A stretch of 64,000 nucleotides of DNA from Halobacillus alkaliphilus (GCF_900113125.1 NZ_FOOG01000014.1:1-64000); one strand, 5' to 3'. Shown: positions 1 through 8,465, numbered from the stretch's first letter. Notes: generated by a model from the letters alone, not told the origin. Made by a program: numbers and translations.

Positions 1-337
1 GGAAACGCCATCGATCTTCAAAAGAATGATGGAATGGTTGAGGAGAAGGCTCCGGATGATTCGATGGAAAGAATGGAAATTGCCTAAGACAAAAGTGAAT
101 AATTTAATAGCATTGGGAGTGACAAAGGCGAAAGCCTTCGAATGGGGAAATACAAGAAAAGGCTACTGGCGTATAGCCAGTAGCCCAATTCTCCATCGCA
201 CACTCAATGACCATTATTGGCAACGTATGGGTTTGAAATCATTGAATGCACGTTGAATTTTATGAAACCGCCGTATACGGAACCGTACGTACGGTGGTGT
301 GAGAGGACGGAGGTTAGTCACCTCCTCCTACTCGATT
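1..337 (+). mobile_element. Group II intron, 3' portion (truncated by window edge)
   Basis: The end of the intron-encoded protein is followed at about 262-337 by RNA that fits domains V and VI. A hairpin starts ACCGCCGTA and closes with TACGGTGGT around a short loop at about 265-296. A second stem follows with GGAGG and CCTCC arms, ending CCTACTCGAT at 327-336. That 3' end is typical of bacterial group II introns. The intron therefore probably ends near 336, and the DNA after it is the flanking target. The 5' part, including domains I-III and most of the reverse transcriptase, lies outside the window, so completeness and class cannot be judged. Confidence 0.85.
2..256 (+). CDS. ltrA: Group II intron reverse transcriptase/maturase, C-terminal fragment
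   Basis: The reading frame is open from the first bases of the window to a stop at 254-256, giving 84 residues of a longer protein. The visible part matches the C-terminal end of LtrA-type proteins: a basic stretch with WLRRRLRMI, then WKEWKLPKT, then EWGNTRKGYWRIA and SPILHRTL. In this family the segment belongs to the maturase/C-terminal region that binds intron RNA and helps splicing and retrohoming. The catalytic RT motifs would lie upstream, out of view. The stop lies just before the domain V hairpin, the usual arrangement when the gene sits in domain IV. An internal ATG at 26 is not the real start. Confidence 0.9.
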   Translation, partial: ETPSIFKRMMEWLRRRLRMIRWKEWKLPKTKVNNLIALGVTKAKAFEWGNTRKGYWRIASSPILHRTLNDHYWQRMGLKSLNAR

Positions 338-355
338 GAGTTTTTGATTATTTAA

Positions 356-420
356 ATGAGTGATTACTCACTTTACTTTTTTGTGATATTGATGTTTAAT
401 AAAAGTGAGTAATCACTCAC
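356..420 (+). promoter_or_regulatory. Promoter bracketed by two TetR-type operators
   Basis: Two near-identical palindromes lie 49 bp apart: TGAGTGATTACTCAC at 357-371 and GTGAGTAATCACTCAC at 405-420. Between them is a sigma-A-like promoter, TTTACT at 372-377 and TTTAAT at 395-400, with a 17-bp spacer. The first site abuts the -35 and the second starts just after the -10, so bound repressor would block transcription. The likely ligand-responsive regulator is the TetR protein encoded third in this operon at 2215. The assignment of operator to regulator is inference. Confidence 0.75.
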
Positions 421-442
421 AACATAGAGGAGGGGCGGACGT

Positions 443-1165
443 ATGAGTTTTATTGTACAAATGAACAATATTTCACATAAGTTCGGGAAGACCATCATTC
501 TTCAGGACATTAATCTTTCAATTAAAAAAGGTGAGATTTTTGGGCTGTTAGGTCCTTCAGGATCCGGAAAAACGACGATTGTGAAAATGATGACAGGGAT
601 TCTATCACCTGGGGAGGGCGAAGTGTTTTTAAATAATGAATTGATGCCCTCGCTTAAACAAATGAAGAGGTACGGATTCATGGCTCAATCGGATGCTTTA
701 TATCAGGAGTTAACAGCGAGAGAAAACTTGGACTTTTTTGGTTCATTGTATAAATTATCTAAATCAAAAAGGAAACATCGTATTCAGGAAGTTATGGATA
801 TGGTGGATTTAACGAAACATCTTGACCAGCCGGTCGAAACTTATTCAGGTGGTATGAAAAGGAGGCTTTCCCTTGCAGCCGCACTTATTCATGAACCGGA
901 AATCATTATTTTGGATGAACCGACAGTAGGAATTGATCCTGTCCTAAGACAATCAATATGGCAGGAATTATATCAGTTAAAAGAAAATGGTGTAACCATC
1001 ATTGTCACCACTCATGTTATGGATGAAGCTGAAAAGTGTGATCGTCTGGCGATGCTGCGTGATGGAAAGGTTATTGCCGTAGATTCCCCTGAACACTTAA
1101 AAGAGGGGATTGGCGCCTCAACCATCGAAGAAGTATTTCTGCATTATGGAGGTGCTGCTCAATGA
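443..1165 (+). CDS. ABC transporter ATP-binding protein (multidrug/ABC-2 type)
   Basis: A 240-residue cytoplasmic ATPase subunit of an ABC-2 exporter. It shows a Walker A motif GPSGSGKT near residue 37, the signature YSGGMKRR near 137, Walker B IIILDEP just after, and the switch histidine in TTHVMDEA. These features place it in the DrrA/CcmA-like drug and antibiotic export group. A strong GAGGAGGGG site precedes the ATG. The stop overlaps the next gene by 4 bp, so ATPase and permease are translationally coupled. The operon is headed by a two-operator promoter and ends with a TetR regulator. The layout resembles B. subtilis yfiLMN-type efflux loci, but the exported compound is unknown. Confidence 0.92.
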   Translation: MSFIVQMNNISHKFGKTIILQDINLSIKKGEIFGLLGPSGSGKTTIVKMMTGILSPGEGEVFLNNELMPSLKQMKRYGFMAQSDALYQELTARENLDFFGSLYKLSKSKRKHRIQEVMDMVDLTKHLDQPVETYSGGMKRRLSLAAALIHEPEIIILDEPTVGIDPVLRQSIWQELYQLKENGVTIIVTTHVMDEAEKCDRLAMLRDGKVIAVDSPEHLKEGIGASTIEEVFLHYGGAAQ

Positions 1166-2178
1166 ATACGTGGACGTTAATGAAACGAATACTAAAGCAG
1201 TTTCGCCGGGATAAAAGAAGCATGGCCTTAATGGTTGCAGCTCCGATCTTTGTACTTACGTTGATGTGGCTCGTGCTCGATGGGGATAGTAAAACGCTTA
1301 ACGTGGCACTTGTTGATGTCCCGGATCCTTTCCAGGAAACGCTTGAGGAATCAGAACTCCAGTTAACTTCCATGAGTTTGGCAAAGGCGGAGGAGGAAAT
1401 AGATGATGGATCTATTGATGCATTCCTTCAGTGGAAAGAGCAAAAACCTTATTTGATATTAGAAGGAAGCGACCCTAATACAGCCGGTGCTATAAGAAAT
1501 GAGTTACAGGCAGCAGCGGCGCCAAATGATCCAACTAAAGAAATGAATGTAAGTTTCTGGCATGGTTCGGAAGATATGGAGCTGTTTGATTACATTGGCC
1601 CCGTACTAATTGGTTTCTTTGTTTTCTTTTTTGTGTTTATTGTCGGTGGTGTATCTTTCCTTAGAGAGCGGACTCAAGGAACTTTGGAACGGTTGTTAGC
1701 ATCGCCGATTAAACGAAGTGAGGTCGTCTTTGGCTATCTGGGAGGTTTCGGTTTATTTACGATCCTTCAATCTATTTTAATTGCGGTTTTTTCCATATAT
1801 GTGTTGGATGTGTATATGACTGGTTCGTTGATGTATGTGCTGTTAATTACCTTTTTATTAGCTCTTACTGCTCTCAGTCTGGGAACGCTCCTTTCTGCGT
1901 TTGCTAAAAATGAATTTCAAATGATTCAATTCATTCCTCTTGTGATTGTCCCTCAGGTGTTCTTTTCAGGGCTTTTTCCAATTGAAGGTCTGGCTGTCTG
2001 GCTGCAGGCTATAGGCAGGGTTATGCCGCTAACATACGGAGCGGAGGCACTAAGGGGGATCATGCTGCGTGACGAAGGTATCGCAGAGTTTCAGCTTTCC
2101 ATGTATATACTAATCGGTTTCGTGGTTCTCTTTACTCTCCTCAATATATTCGCGTTAAAACGGCACAGACGTCTATAA
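1162..2178 (+). CDS. ABC-2 type transporter permease
   Basis: A 338-residue membrane protein, partner of the preceding ATPase. One N-terminal helix at about residues 20-40 is followed by an extracytoplasmic domain of roughly 120 residues, then about five helices from residue 150 to the end. RERTQGTLERLLASPI precedes the second helix of the bundle, a hallmark of ABC-2 permeases (YhgE/DrrB/NodJ-like). The ATG overlaps the ATPase stop. With a single permease gene the transporter is probably a homodimer of permeases with two ATPases. The role is export of a hydrophobic or toxic compound that probably also inactivates the TetR repressor; the substrate cannot be read from sequence. Confidence 0.9.
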   Translation: MNTWTLMKRILKQFRRDKRSMALMVAAPIFVLTLMWLVLDGDSKTLNVALVDVPDPFQETLEESELQLTSMSLAKAEEEIDDGSIDAFLQWKEQKPYLILEGSDPNTAGAIRNELQAAAAPNDPTKEMNVSFWHGSEDMELFDYIGPVLIGFFVFFFVFIVGGVSFLRERTQGTLERLLASPIKRSEVVFGYLGGFGLFTILQSILIAVFSIYVLDVYMTGSLMYVLLITFLLALTALSLGTLLSAFAKNEFQMIQFIPLVIVPQVFFSGLFPIEGLAVWLQAIGRVMPLTYGAEALRGIMLRDEGIAEFQLSMYILIGFVVLFTLLNIFALKRHRRL

Positions 2179-2214
2179 TGGTACTAGAGATCCTGAGAAG
2201 CGAGGAGGACCCAC

Positions 2215-2871
2215 GTGAGTGAATTTAAAGATATCTATAATGCAATAAATGAAGCACAGGATGGAAAGGGTTTAACCCCGAAACAGGAACAAATTCTAAA
2301 AGCAGCCGTGGAAATATTTGCTGAAAAAGGATATGCTTCTTCTTCTACCAGCGAAATAGCAGCTAGAGCTGGAGTGGCCGAAGGGACGATTTTCCGTCAT
2401 TACAAAACAAAAAAAGATTTACTACTTTCGATTGTGACTCCTTTTATGACCCAATTTACTGTTCCCTTATTAGCAAGTCACTTTACAAAAGAAGTTTTTG
2501 ATGAACCTCCCGAAGGTTTCGAACAATTCCTTAAGAAAATTATTAAGAATAGGTTTGAATTTGCAAGGGAGAATGCTCCTTTATTAAAGATTGTATTACA
2601 GGAAATCGCTTTTCAGCCTGAACTTCAAGCCCATTACGAATCAGTATTTCTTGAGGAAGTTTTTCCTAAATTTGAACGTGCATTAAATGAATTGAAAGAG
2701 CAGGGGAGCGTGATCGATTTCCCTAATCGTTCGATTATCCGGATGATCATTTCTACGGTTGTCGGATTCCTGGTGACCCGCTTTTTGCTTGCTCCTGAAA
2801 GTGATTGGGAGGACGAAGAGGAATTAGATCGAACCATTCATTTTATTATGTATGGCTTAGGAGGAAAATAA
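2215..2871 (+). CDS. TetR/AcrR family transcriptional regulator
   Basis: A 218-residue regulator. Residues 20-70 carry the TetR helix-turn-helix: ILKAAVEIFAEKGYASSSTS, then EIAARAGVAEGTIFRHYKTK. The C-terminal 140 residues are the variable ligand and dimer domain. The start is GTG, chosen because GAGGAGG lies 8-10 bp upstream. It is the third gene of the exporter operon, 36 bp after the permease. It probably represses its own operon through the two palindromes at 356-420, a self-regulating drug-response arrangement. The inducing ligand is unknown. Confidence 0.92.
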   Translation: MSEFKDIYNAINEAQDGKGLTPKQEQILKAAVEIFAEKGYASSSTSEIAARAGVAEGTIFRHYKTKKDLLLSIVTPFMTQFTVPLLASHFTKEVFDEPPEGFEQFLKKIIKNRFEFARENAPLLKIVLQEIAFQPELQAHYESVFLEEVFPKFERALNELKEQGSVIDFPNRSIIRMIISTVVGFLVTRFLLAPESDWEDEEELDRTIHFIMYGLGGK

Positions 2872-2885
2872 ACGTTTACACAAAG

Positions 2886-2917
2886 GGTCCAGCAAAGTGT
2901 GCTGGACCTTTTATTTG
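2886..2917 (+). terminator. Rho-independent terminator of the exporter operon
   Basis: GGTCCAGCA at 2886-2894 pairs perfectly with TGCTGGACC at 2900-2908 around a 5-nt loop, followed by TTTTATTT. Confidence 0.88.
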
Positions 2918-2991
2918 GTACGGGTGGTTTTCGGTTAAACAAGAATCAGCTCTGGGTATAATAAGAAGAAATGGTACAGGAGGGATTAGAA

Positions 2992-3657
2992 ATGTGCGGA
3001 AGATACACTTTATTTTCACAAGAAGCTCAAATAGCAGAGGAATTTGGAATTGCTCATTCAATTGAGGATTATCAGCCAAGATACAATATTGCACCTGGTC
3101 AGAAGGTACTAGCTGTTATTCATAATGGTAAGGAAAAGAAAGCGGGCTTTATGTATTGGGGGCTGGTACCTTCGTGGGCGAAAGATCCTAAGATCGGTTA
3201 TAAGATGATTAATGCCCGGAGTGAAACGGCTCACGAAAAACCAAGTTTCAAACACTTAATGGCTAAGAAAAGGTGTCTGATTATTGCAGACAGTTTTTAC
3301 GAATGGAAAAAGACCGAAAATGGAAAGCAGCCACTCCGTATTTATCCGGAAAATCGTAAACTGTTTGCTTTTGCGGGTCTTTGGGATCAATGGAAAACGG
3401 ATGAGGAGGAACGCTTTACATGCACCATACTAACTCAGGAAGCGGATCGTTTCATGGAGGACATTCACCACAGAATGCCGGTGATTCTGCCGAAGCAGGA
3501 ACAGGAAAAATGGATTGAACCCTTTAAATGGACACCAGAAGAAGCTCACAATTTTGTGCAGGGAATGGGGACGGAACAATTGGAAGCATACGAGGTGAGT
3601 GATTACGTGAACGCTGCCCAGCATGAAGGGGAGGAATGTATTGAGCCTTTAGGCTGA
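2992..3657 (+). CDS. SRAP domain protein (YedK/HMCES family)
   Basis: A 221-residue protein of the SOS response-associated peptidase family. These proteins crosslink covalently to abasic sites in single-stranded DNA through the N-terminal cysteine. The start is ATG at 2992, because Met-Cys-Gly-Arg-Tyr is the family N-terminus and the initiator Met must be removed to expose Cys2. AGGAGGG lies at the right distance; an in-frame ATG at 2971 would bury the cysteine. Other conserved features are NARSETAHEKPSF (active-site Asn), FYEWKK (Glu) and HHRMPVIL (His). It appears to be a single-gene unit. SOS control is not evident from the upstream sequence. Confidence 0.93.
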   Translation: MCGRYTLFSQEAQIAEEFGIAHSIEDYQPRYNIAPGQKVLAVIHNGKEKKAGFMYWGLVPSWAKDPKIGYKMINARSETAHEKPSFKHLMAKKRCLIIADSFYEWKKTENGKQPLRIYPENRKLFAFAGLWDQWKTDEEERFTCTILTQEADRFMEDIHHRMPVILPKQEQEKWIEPFKWTPEEAHNFVQGMGTEQLEAYEVSDYVNAAQHEGEECIEPLG

Positions 3658-3741
3658 TTACATGGTAATATTATCTTTTTTAATTCCATATATTCAGGTA
3701 TACTTTACCCATAAGCGTTGTTACATGAGGAGATAAAAAAC

Positions 3742-5562
3742 GTGGTGAATAAAAATACCCAGATCGATCTAGAAAGAATCACCCATATTTGTGCTCAGCT
3801 GGCATTCAGGGCGGGAGATTCCGATTCCCTCAGTCTTTTGGAAGAAGTGAAGAAGATTACGTTCCCATACATAAAGGAATATGAAGAATTGGAAGCGAGT
3901 CGGGTTCTTCAAATACAGGAATTCTCACGTACACTTGAAGCTATTGTAAATGTCGTATTTAAAGTGAAAAAGAACGAAGGTCAATCGTTCTACTACGATC
4001 TGTTTGAGGGGAAATTAGCGAAAGATATAGGGTTGACTACCGATTTAGTTAAAGGAAAGAATCTAGAAGAATTGTTTACGTACGAACAAGCTGCTTTTTT
4101 TCGCCAAAAATATGCCCTGGCGTTTTCCGGAGATACGATCTCTTATAAACATCAATATAAAGGAAGATATTTTGAGACTACACTTTCCCCTGTAGAAAAT
4201 AATGGGGAAATTGTAGAGGTTATTGGAAGTTCGGTTGAAGTGACTTCTTATGAAGAGGCAGAGCAGAGGCTCGAACACATGGCTTCTCATGATCATTTAA
4301 CCAATCTTCCTAACCGAAACAGGCTCCAAAAAGATCTTACAAATTCCAGCAGTACCGGAAGTCCATTTACGATCATTTTTTGTAACCTGGATCGATTTAA
4401 GTATGTAAATGATACGATGGGGCATATAGCTGGCGACCAGGTCCTGCTATTGGTAGCTGAGAGGATACAACGTTCGCTTTCCGCAAAAGATCAGCTATAC
4501 CGTTTGGGAGGAGACGAGTTTGTCGTTTGCTTAAAGGGGATGCATACTCAGTCTGAGATTGCCAAGCTTGGGAAAGAGATTTTACAAGATATCCGTCTTC
4601 CCATCAACTTGCTGGGGAGGCAGTTTTTTATCACCGCAAGCCTGGGTGCAGCGCAATATCCTAAGGATGGACCTTCTGCAGCCCGATTGCTAACTAGCGC
4701 AGAAGTCGCCATGCATTTCTGTAAACAAAATGGCCGGCAGAATTTATTGTTTTATTTGCCTAATATGAACAAGCATTACGAAACAGTAATTACGTTAGAA
4801 GGGGATTTGCGTCAGGCTCTTACCCTGAATGAACTCTATTTGCACTATCAGCCTAAAGTGGACGTTCGTACGGGTTACATAAGTGGAATGGAGGCTTTAG
4901 TAAGATGGAAGCATCCGAAGCGAGGGTCGGTATCTCCTGCCGAATTTATTCCAGTTGCTGAAGAAACTGGTTTGATAAACCAGCTGGATGAGTGGGTATT
5001 GAAAGAAGCCTGCAGGCAGAATCAGGAATGGATTGAGCTGGGTTATGCCCCGGAACGAGTGGCCGTTAATGTGTCAGCAAATGAGATACAACGCCCTGAT
5101 TTTTCGGAAAATGTAAGGAGCATCTTAGTGGAAAGCATGATGGATCCTCAATACTTAGAAATCGAAGTAACGGAAAACAGTGTCATGAGGAATACGGAGC
5201 AATGTATTCAAACCATGCAGAACCTTAAGTCAATGGGGGTATCCTTATCTATTGATGACTTCGGGACAGGATACTCCTCACTAAGTTATCTACGCCAGTT
5301 TCCTATTCATTATTTGAAGATTGACCAGGCTTTTATTAAGAGAGTACTGACCGATCCCAGTGACGCGGAAATGGTCAAAGCGATGCTTCAGCTGGCCGAG
5401 GCTTTCAAATTGGAGGTGGTAGCGGAAGGGATAGAGGATCAGGAAGTGCTGGATTTCTTAAAAGAAAATGAGTGTGCTTACTATCAAGGTTATCATTTCA
5501 GCAAACCACTGCCTCCTCACGAGATGGAAAAGCTGCTCATCAAAAAGCAGACCTACTCCTAA
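3742..5562 (+). CDS. PAS-GGDEF-EAL cyclic di-GMP turnover protein
   Basis: A protein of about 606 residues. The N-terminal ~65 residues are helical and unassigned. A PAS-like domain spans roughly 65-175, then GGDEF at about 180-335 and EAL at about 350-600. The diguanylate cyclase motif is intact (YRLGGDEF, 254-261). The phosphodiesterase residues also look intact: EAL at 384-386, NVSANE, EVTEN, DDFGTGYSS, LKID, AEGIED and QGYHFS. Both activities are therefore possible; which dominates cannot be told. No transmembrane helix is seen, so it is cytoplasmic. GTG at 3742 is chosen since GAGGAG lies 9 bp upstream; a TTG at 3718 lies before that site. A PilZ protein at 50.4 kb is a possible receptor. 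Confidence 0.92.
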   Translation: MVNKNTQIDLERITHICAQLAFRAGDSDSLSLLEEVKKITFPYIKEYEELEASRVLQIQEFSRTLEAIVNVVFKVKKNEGQSFYYDLFEGKLAKDIGLTTDLVKGKNLEELFTYEQAAFFRQKYALAFSGDTISYKHQYKGRYFETTLSPVENNGEIVEVIGSSVEVTSYEEAEQRLEHMASHDHLTNLPNRNRLQKDLTNSSSTGSPFTIIFCNLDRFKYVNDTMGHIAGDQVLLLVAERIQRSLSAKDQLYRLGGDEFVVCLKGMHTQSEIAKLGKEILQDIRLPINLLGRQFFITASLGAAQYPKDGPSAARLLTSAEVAMHFCKQNGRQNLLFYLPNMNKHYETVITLEGDLRQALTLNELYLHYQPKVDVRTGYISGMEALVRWKHPKRGSVSPAEFIPVAEETGLINQLDEWVLKEACRQNQEWIELGYAPERVAVNVSANEIQRPDFSENVRSILVESMMDPQYLEIEVTENSVMRNTEQCIQTMQNLKSMGVSLSIDDFGTGYSSLSYLRQFPIHYLKIDQAFIKRVLTDPSDAEMVKAMLQLAEAFKLEVVAEGIEDQEVLDFLKENECAYYQGYHFSKPLPPHEMEKLLIKKQTYS

Positions 5563-5620
5563 TGGAAGGCTTCATAATATTCCTTTTATTTTGCTCTGTT
5601 AAAGTTTGTTGTTGATTTTT

Positions 5621-5980
5621 CATAAGAGGCTTATTACGCAATAGGGCCGGTTACTGTAAGACTCAGTATCGAGATAACTCGGGTCCGTTACTCTATGTGG
5701 AAGAGGGCTGGTGGGGAAATAACTCGTCTTGTTCCATCACCCAGACACTCGAGCCATAAGCCGTTCATCAACGGATTGGAAAACCGCCATCCTTTTGATG
5801 CTCGGCTTATGCTGTTCGTGTCTTTCGGGGTGATTCCACATTTGAACACTTTCCTATGGCCCTACACGTAGGGTCGATCGATGTTGCGTCGTGCAGGGCC
5901 GGAAAGCGAAATCTTCCCCTGGAGGACCTTCCGCTCAACAAATATCTCGAAACTGAGTCTTCAACAAACGGGAGCTTATC
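5621..5980 (-). repeat. Dispersed MITE-like intergenic repeat, copy R1
   Basis: This 360-bp non-coding block fills most of the 500-bp gap between the GGDEF-EAL gene and the CPBP gene. Near its ends are inverted copies of one 20-mer: AAGACTCAGTATCGAGATAA at 5658-5677 and its reverse complement (18 of 20 matching) at 5942-5961. The interior matches copy R2 at 19.5 kb in reverse orientation over nearly its full length, including a GGCCCTGCACGACG-type segment and a TTCGGGGTGATTCCAC-type segment. It also has a 57-nt imperfect hairpin at 5755-5811 that R2 lacks. No credible coding sequence is present. I define the 'head' as the end with AAGCTCCCGTTTGTTGAAG; R1 reads tail to head on the + strand. 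Confidence 0.85.
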
Positions 5981-6068
5981 CTTAAAATCAACACGAATCG
6001 AAGAAAGGCTCTTGCTATAGAGGGTTCTTTAGGAGAGTGACTTTGAGATGATAGTACATGGAATATAT

Positions 6069-6764
6069 CTACCATCTTGGAATAAACCATAAATCGAAAT
6101 TCATAACTAAAGCGCTGTAGAGGTTCCATAATGAATGAAGAAGCAATCCAGGTATGATTGATTTAGTCCTGACGTATAGAATACCAAGTAATAATCCGAA
6201 GACCCCGGCGGAAAAGGGAGAGAACGGATGGTTCACTGTAAAAATAAGCATTTGTAAAATAACAGCTATCCAATTGTTCACCCATTTACTGAAGAAAGCA
6301 ATCAGGAATACTCTGTAAAAAAACTCTTCAATAATAGGTACTATCAAAACTCTTGCTATTACGTACAATGTAAAACCGAGGACGGGATATTGAAAATGAG
6401 TGATGTATGGGATTTCCAAATTGTAAAAAATACGCCAACTATTAGAAATCAGTATTCCATAATCATAGGTGATTTTCATAATTAGATATTGAATAAGTAA
6501 GAATCCAATTATGTAGACCCAAGACATCTTCAAAGATAATGAAGTTAATACAAATGAATTTAGAAACATTTTACGAATGACGGGCAATGATACGGTTATC
6601 ATCAGAGGAACGAGCGCGACGATTATTTCCTTTACATACGTCTTGTAATGAAATGCGGGTGAAGTATCGATTCCTACTAATTCAGTTACTGTGTAAAAGG
6701 AACCCGCGGTCACTATGCAATACAAAAACATAAATAAGCTTTCTTTATTATTTAACCTTTCCAC
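6069..6764 (-). CDS. CPBP family intramembrane glutamic endopeptidase
   Basis: A 231-residue membrane protein with about six to seven hydrophobic segments. The CPBP/Abi (Rce1-like) motifs are in the second half: EEFFYR (glutamates and arginine), then VNHPF with the first histidine, then LLHSLWN with the second. In this family the Glu and His residues form the intramembrane active site. Relatives process prenylated or leaderless peptides or confer bacteriocin self-immunity. The start is a GTG at 6764 with a weak GGGGTG site. No bacteriocin-like gene is visible beside it, so the substrate is unknown. It stands alone, with the R1 repeat on its 3' side. Confidence 0.85.
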   Translation of the reverse strand: MERLNNKESLFMFLYCIVTAGSFYTVTELVGIDTSPAFHYKTYVKEIIVALVPLMITVSLPVIRKMFLNSFVLTSLSLKMSWVYIIGFLLIQYLIMKITYDYGILISNSWRIFYNLEIPYITHFQYPVLGFTLYVIARVLIVPIIEEFFYRVFLIAFFSKWVNNWIAVILQMLIFTVNHPFSPFSAGVFGLLLGILYVRTKSIIPGLLLHSLWNLYSALVMNFDLWFIPRW

Positions 6765-6840
6765 ATTGTCACCCCATTAAATTGTTATACGCGTTCGTAC
6801 AACAAAGGTTTCAATAATATGGAAAAGTTCCTTCCCAACT

Positions 6841-6863
6841 TACCTCGAAACTAAGTCTTACAC
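6841..6863 (+). repeat. Remnant of the dispersed repeat tail (R7)
   Basis: The stretch ACCTCGAAACTAAGTCTTAC resembles the tail inverted-repeat sequence of the R1-R6 family (ATCTCGAAACTGAGTCTTAC). Little else of the element can be recognised here, so this is either a decayed copy or a chance match. Confidence 0.4.
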
Positions 6864-6932
6864 CCTCCATCCCTATAGTTGAAGAAGCGCCTATAAGAAA
6901 TCAACAGCGAAGTTTTACATACCAAACAAAAA

Positions 6933-6960
6933 AGCAGGCCGGCATAACTCCGGACCTGCT
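6933..6960 (-). terminator. Terminator of the AGCS symporter gene
   Basis: AGCAGG at 6933-6938 pairs with CCTGCT at 6955-6960, extended inward by a CCGG/CCGG match. A-rich sequence to the left gives a T-run on the minus strand; the right flank is also T-rich, so it may work both ways. Confidence 0.85.
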
Positions 6961-6966
6961 TTTTTT

Positions 6967-8355
6967 TTAACTGTTATATTGTGCTTGTTTTTCCTGCTCG
7001 CGTTCTTTCTTAGCCACTTTAAGGAACTTGGTGGTTTCAGCTCCGACTACACCTGATAGAAGCAGCAAGCCGATTAAGTTTGGAAAGGCCATCAGCCCGT
7101 TCATCACGTCTGCAAACTTCCAAACTGTATCAAGCTGTGCAACGGCTCCTACAAATACAAATAATACAAATACAATTTTGTATAATCCTAATCCACGTTG
7201 GCCGGTTAGGTAGCCGAAACATTTCTCACCATAATAGGACCAGCCTACAATGGTGGAGAAAGCGAAGAAAACCAAGCCGATCGTAACGATATAAGAGCCG
7301 ACATCACCAAGGAAGACACCGAACGAAGCGGTTGTTAGATCAGCTCCATCCAACTGGCCTTTATACTGCCCTGCCATAACAATGGTCAATCCGGTCATAG
7401 TACATACAACAATGGTATCGATAAAAACCTGAGTCATGGAAACTAATGCCTGACGGCCGGCGTAATCCGTACGTGCTGCTGCGGCCGCAATAGGAGCCGA
7501 TCCTAAACCGGCTTCGTTGGAGAAAACTCCACGGGCCACACCAAAACGAATCGCTGTTCCAAGAAGACCTCCGCCAACAGCGCTACCTGTGAAAGCATCA
7601 TTGAAAATCGTTCCGAAAGCTGGCAATACCAAATTTAAATTCATAACGATAATAATAAGAGCACCGACAACATAAAAAATAGCCATAATTGGTACAAAGA
7701 AAGCTGTTACTCTCCCGATACTGCGGATTCCGCCTAATAAAACAAGCCCGGCAAAGAATAATAAAATGAGTCCAGTTACCCAATGGGGCACGCTAAAGCT
7801 TGTTTCCAATACATCAGAAACCGAGTTAGATTGAACCATGTTGCCGATTCCAAAGGCAGCTACGGCTCCAAATATGGCGAAGAGAACTCCAAGAGGTTTC
7901 CCGAGCCATTTCGTTTTAAGTCCTCTGGACAAATAATACATGGGTCCGCCTGCCATGTTTCCATTTTGGTCGGTAATTCGGTATTTAACGGCCAGAACTG
8001 CTTCCGCATATTTAGTAGCCATCCCGAATACAGCGGTAATCCACATCCAAAACACAGCTCCAGGTCCGCCTAGGAAAACGGCTGTTGCTACCCCTGCGAT
8101 ATTACCCGTACCAATTGTCGCAGCAAGGGCAGTGGTTAATGCCTGGTAATGAGAAATGTCTCCTTTTTCATTTTTCTTTTCCTTAGCTGGTTTAAAAGCC
8201 AGCTTTAAAGCGTAAGGAAGGGTCTTAAATTGCAGAAACCCAAGCCTTAGAGTTAAGTATACGCCAGTACCAACCAAAAGAATTAATAAAACTGGTCCCC
8301 ATACAATCGCGCTTGCTGCATCAAAAAAGTTATATAATGCCCCTTGTTCCTCCAT
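6967..8355 (-). CDS. Alanine/glycine:cation symporter (AGCS family, AlsT-like)
   Basis: A 462-residue membrane protein with about eleven hydrophobic helices, the usual size for this family. Diagnostic segments are IGTGNIAGVATAVFLGGPGA near residue 95, MWITAVFGMATKYAEA after it, and FGVARGVFSNEAGLGSAPIA near 270. AGCS proteins import alanine, glycine or glutamine with Na+ (or H+). The start is ATG at 8355 with GGGGG upstream. It is a monocistronic unit ending at its own terminator. The long gap upstream separates it from the divergent yfkJ operon. Substrate preference is not readable. Confidence 0.93.
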   Translation of the reverse strand: MEEQGALYNFFDAASAIVWGPVLLILLVGTGVYLTLRLGFLQFKTLPYALKLAFKPAKEKKNEKGDISHYQALTTALAATIGTGNIAGVATAVFLGGPGAVFWMWITAVFGMATKYAEAVLAVKYRITDQNGNMAGGPMYYLSRGLKTKWLGKPLGVLFAIFGAVAAFGIGNMVQSNSVSDVLETSFSVPHWVTGLILLFFAGLVLLGGIRSIGRVTAFFVPIMAIFYVVGALIIIVMNLNLVLPAFGTIFNDAFTGSAVGGGLLGTAIRFGVARGVFSNEAGLGSAPIAAAAARTDYAGRQALVSMTQVFIDTIVVCTMTGLTIVMAGQYKGQLDGADLTTASFGVFLGDVGSYIVTIGLVFFAFSTIVGWSYYGEKCFGYLTGQRGLGLYKIVFVLFVFVGAVAQLDTVWKFADVMNGLMAFPNLIGLLLLSGVVGAETTKFLKVAKKEREQEKQAQYNS

Positions 8356-8441
8356 GAATATCCCCCTTCAATTTCTTGAAAATTATGTCTATATATAAAA
8401 TATTCCGAAAATTATGTATAAAAGTCAAGGAATTTTCAAAA

Positions 8442-8465
8442 GTTTGAGGAAATAAATCCGGGTTT
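8442..8465 (+). promoter_or_regulatory. Candidate sigma-B-type promoter for yfkJIH
   Basis: GTTTGA at 8442-8447 and GGGTTT at 8460-8465 are spaced by 12 bp, close to the sigma-B consensus GTTTAA-N12-15-GGGTAT. It lies about 113 bp before the yfkJ start. The B. subtilis yfkJIH operon is known to belong to the general stress regulon. The match is imperfect, so this is only a candidate. Confidence 0.4.

Noticed and set aside
5621-5980. CRISPR array or tRNA genes in the repeat blocks
   Set aside because: The repeats are single, long and dispersed without regular spacers; no cloverleaf with CCA-type acceptor was seen anywhere in the window.
6069-6764. CPBP protease as part of a bacteriocin cluster
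   Set aside because: No bacteriocin precursor, modification or export gene is next to it; only repeats and an AGCS symporter.
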